Source: Mycobacterium sp. (lineage in GTDB: Bacteria > Actinomycetota > Actinomycetes > Mycobacteriales > Mycobacteriaceae). Taken from it: 14,315 bases of DNA. Shown here one piece after another: positions 13,196 through 14,315 of the stretch (position 1 is its first letter; the number at the start of each line of letters is the position of its first letter). The position numbers and the translations under genes are program-made. Below the pieces are notes generated by a model. The model searched no databases, had not been told where the DNA came from, and worked only from the letters and a program-made list of their open reading frames with translations. Location: positions 1 to 14,315 of the forward strand of contig JAHFVB010000053.1 in assembly GCA_023264755.1 (NCBI GenBank). The letters are read 5' to 3'.

Positions 13196-14315
13196 GATGC
13201 GGCCTTGGCGGCCTCGGCGAGTGCGTACACGCGCAAGTTGTGCTCCTCAGGGGTGCCGAACATGGAGCGGTACAGGGTGATTCGGCGCAGGAATAGGTGA
13301 AGGTCGTGTTCCCAGGTCACGCCGATGCCACCGTGCAATTGGACGCAGTGTTGCAGCATCGGGGCGGCGTGCTCACCTAGGTAGGACTTCGCCACACTGA
13401 CCAAGACGTCCGCGTCGGCCGAGCGGGTGCCGACCGCGGCGATGGCGCCGCGCGTGGTGGCCCGACAGGTCTCCAGCCAGATCTTCATGTCGGCGAAGCG
13501 GTGTTTGAGCGCCTGATAGGAGGCCAGTGGTCGCCCGAAGGAATACCGGTCCAACGCCCACTGAACGGTGAAGTCGAACACCGTCTCGAGCGCGCCGACC
13601 ACCTCGGCGCACTGCAGCACCAGCCCGATTTGCGCCTGTCGCCCGATGAGGGCTTCGGTCTGGGCCGCCGACCCGACCACGGCCTCGGCGGAGACCTCGA
13701 CGCCGTCGAACGTGACTCGGGCGTAACGCTTTACCAGGTCCAGCGATTGCTGCGACTCGACGGTGACCCCCGCGGCGTCGGCGGGGACCAGGAACTGCCG
13801 CAACGCACCGTCACAGCGGGCCGCGAGCAGGAAGTAATCGCTCTGCGCGCCGGCCTCCACCCGGTCCTTGACTCCGTCGATGCGGAAGCCCGTCGCCGTC
13901 GCGGCGGCGGTCGCCGTGGTGTCGAGCGGTGCCCACGCGCGACGTGGCTCGTAGGCTGCCCACGTCGCAATCGCCTCTCCGGTCACGAGTGCCTCGATGA
14001 CCGCGGAATGCGCCTGCGCGTTGTCTGCGTCGACCAGGCCGGCCAGCACGGTGTTCACCGGATGCAGCGGGCCGGGAGCGACGCTGTGTCCGATCAGTTC
14101 GGCGACCAACGCGAGGTCCCCGACACCGTCACCGGAGACGCTGCCACCGCCAAGTTCCTCGGGTACCAGCATGCTGGCCCACCCGAGTTCGGCCGCACGT
14201 CGCCACCAATCCCGGTCGAAGGAGGTGCCGCTGGCGTGTAGTTCGCGCACCCGGCGCAGCGATGCTTCCTTCTCCAGAAAGGCTTGTGCCGTCGACGCGA
14301 ACAGCAGCCTTTCGG
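13192..14315 (-). CDS. Acyl-CoA dehydrogenase, FadE type, partner subunit (5' end outside window)
   Basis: The frame is open to the window edge, giving 373 visible residues that begin with ERLLFASTAQAFLEKE, a typical dehydrogenase N-terminal helix, so the true start lies just beyond 14315; the GTG at 14250 is internal. FAD-contact motifs are RYSFGRPLASYQALKH (encoded near 13501-13548) and QLHGGIGVTWEHDLH (near 13300-13340). The region where a catalytic Glu would precede Gly-Thr reads SMFGTPEEH, so it seems to lack the base and the SEPSGGSD motif. It therefore complements the downstream gene, with which it overlaps by 4 bases: one subunit supplies some FAD contacts, the other the base. This division is known for heteromeric FadE enzymes such as those of cholesterol catabolism; assignment to that pathway is not supported by other genes here. 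Confidence 0.9.
   Translation of the reverse strand, partial: ERLLFASTAQAFLEKEASLRRVRELHASGTSFDRDWWRRAAELGWASMLVPEELGGGSVSGDGVGDLALVAELIGHSVAPGPLHPVNTVLAGLVDADNAQAHSAVIEALVTGEAIATWAAYEPRRAWAPLDTTATAAATATGFRIDGVKDRVEAGAQSDYFLLAARCDGALRQFLVPADAAGVTVESQQSLDLVKRYARVTFDGVEVSAEAVVGSAAQTEALIGRQAQIGLVLQCAEVVGALETVFDFTVQWALDRYSFGRPLASYQALKHRFADMKIWLETCRATTRGAIAAVGTRSADADVLVSVAKSYLGEHAAPMLQHCVQLHGGIGVTWEHDLHLFLRRITLYRSMFGTPEEHNLRVYALAEAAKAAS

Overview
The window looks like chromosomal DNA from a rapidly growing, high-GC mycobacterium (Mycobacterium/Mycolicibacterium type). Several proteins closely resemble, from memory, M. tuberculosis proteins: the membrane-anchored cyclophilin (Rv2582), the metallo-beta-lactamase-fold hydrolase (Rv2581c), HisS (Rv2580c), the radical SAM protein Rv2578c, Dtd, CspA and a CYP138-like P450. 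GTG starts, 4-base stop/start overlaps and leaderless-looking genes also fit mycobacteria.

Layout. Positions 1-3054 hold the conserved hisS neighbourhood: the start of a Pro/Tyr-rich minus-strand protein, ppiB (-), then divergently an MBL hydrolase overlapping hisS (+). A small two-helix membrane protein (-) overlaps the hisS 3' end. Next comes a minus-strand pair with a 4-base overlap: a Tat/anchor-bearing catalase-related heme peroxidase and a four-helix cytochrome b561. It is divergent from dtd (+), with a perfect 19-bp inverted repeat in the 58-base gap. A small secreted MmpS-like protein follows. Then come tandem hairpins and cspA (-), divergent from a radical SAM (spore photolyase-like) gene (+) that carries a near-perfect LexA/SOS box just before its start. 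In M. tuberculosis, hisS and Rv2578c are close neighbours, so about 3.7 kb of other genes sits between them here.

From 8062 a well-formed promoter with an inverted repeat over its spacer and -10 box drives a CYP138-like P450. An alpha/beta hydrolase is translationally coupled to it by an ATGA overlap, and the hydrolase N-terminus is built from three 30-bp tandem repeats. A lower-GC minus-strand acyltransferase-3 membrane protein follows, looking like an inserted cargo gene. The window ends with two overlapping minus-strand acyl-CoA dehydrogenase genes that look like the two unlike subunits of a heteromeric FadE; the upstream one runs off the edge.

Nothing here is clearly a wholly new system. 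The points most worth checking are the candidate quinol-linked peroxidase module (catalase-like protein plus b561) with its palindrome, the SOS-controlled radical SAM enzyme, the operator-like repeat at the P450 operon, and the repeat-built N-terminus at the P450/hydrolase junction. I saw no tRNA, rRNA, CRISPR array, transposase or integrase.
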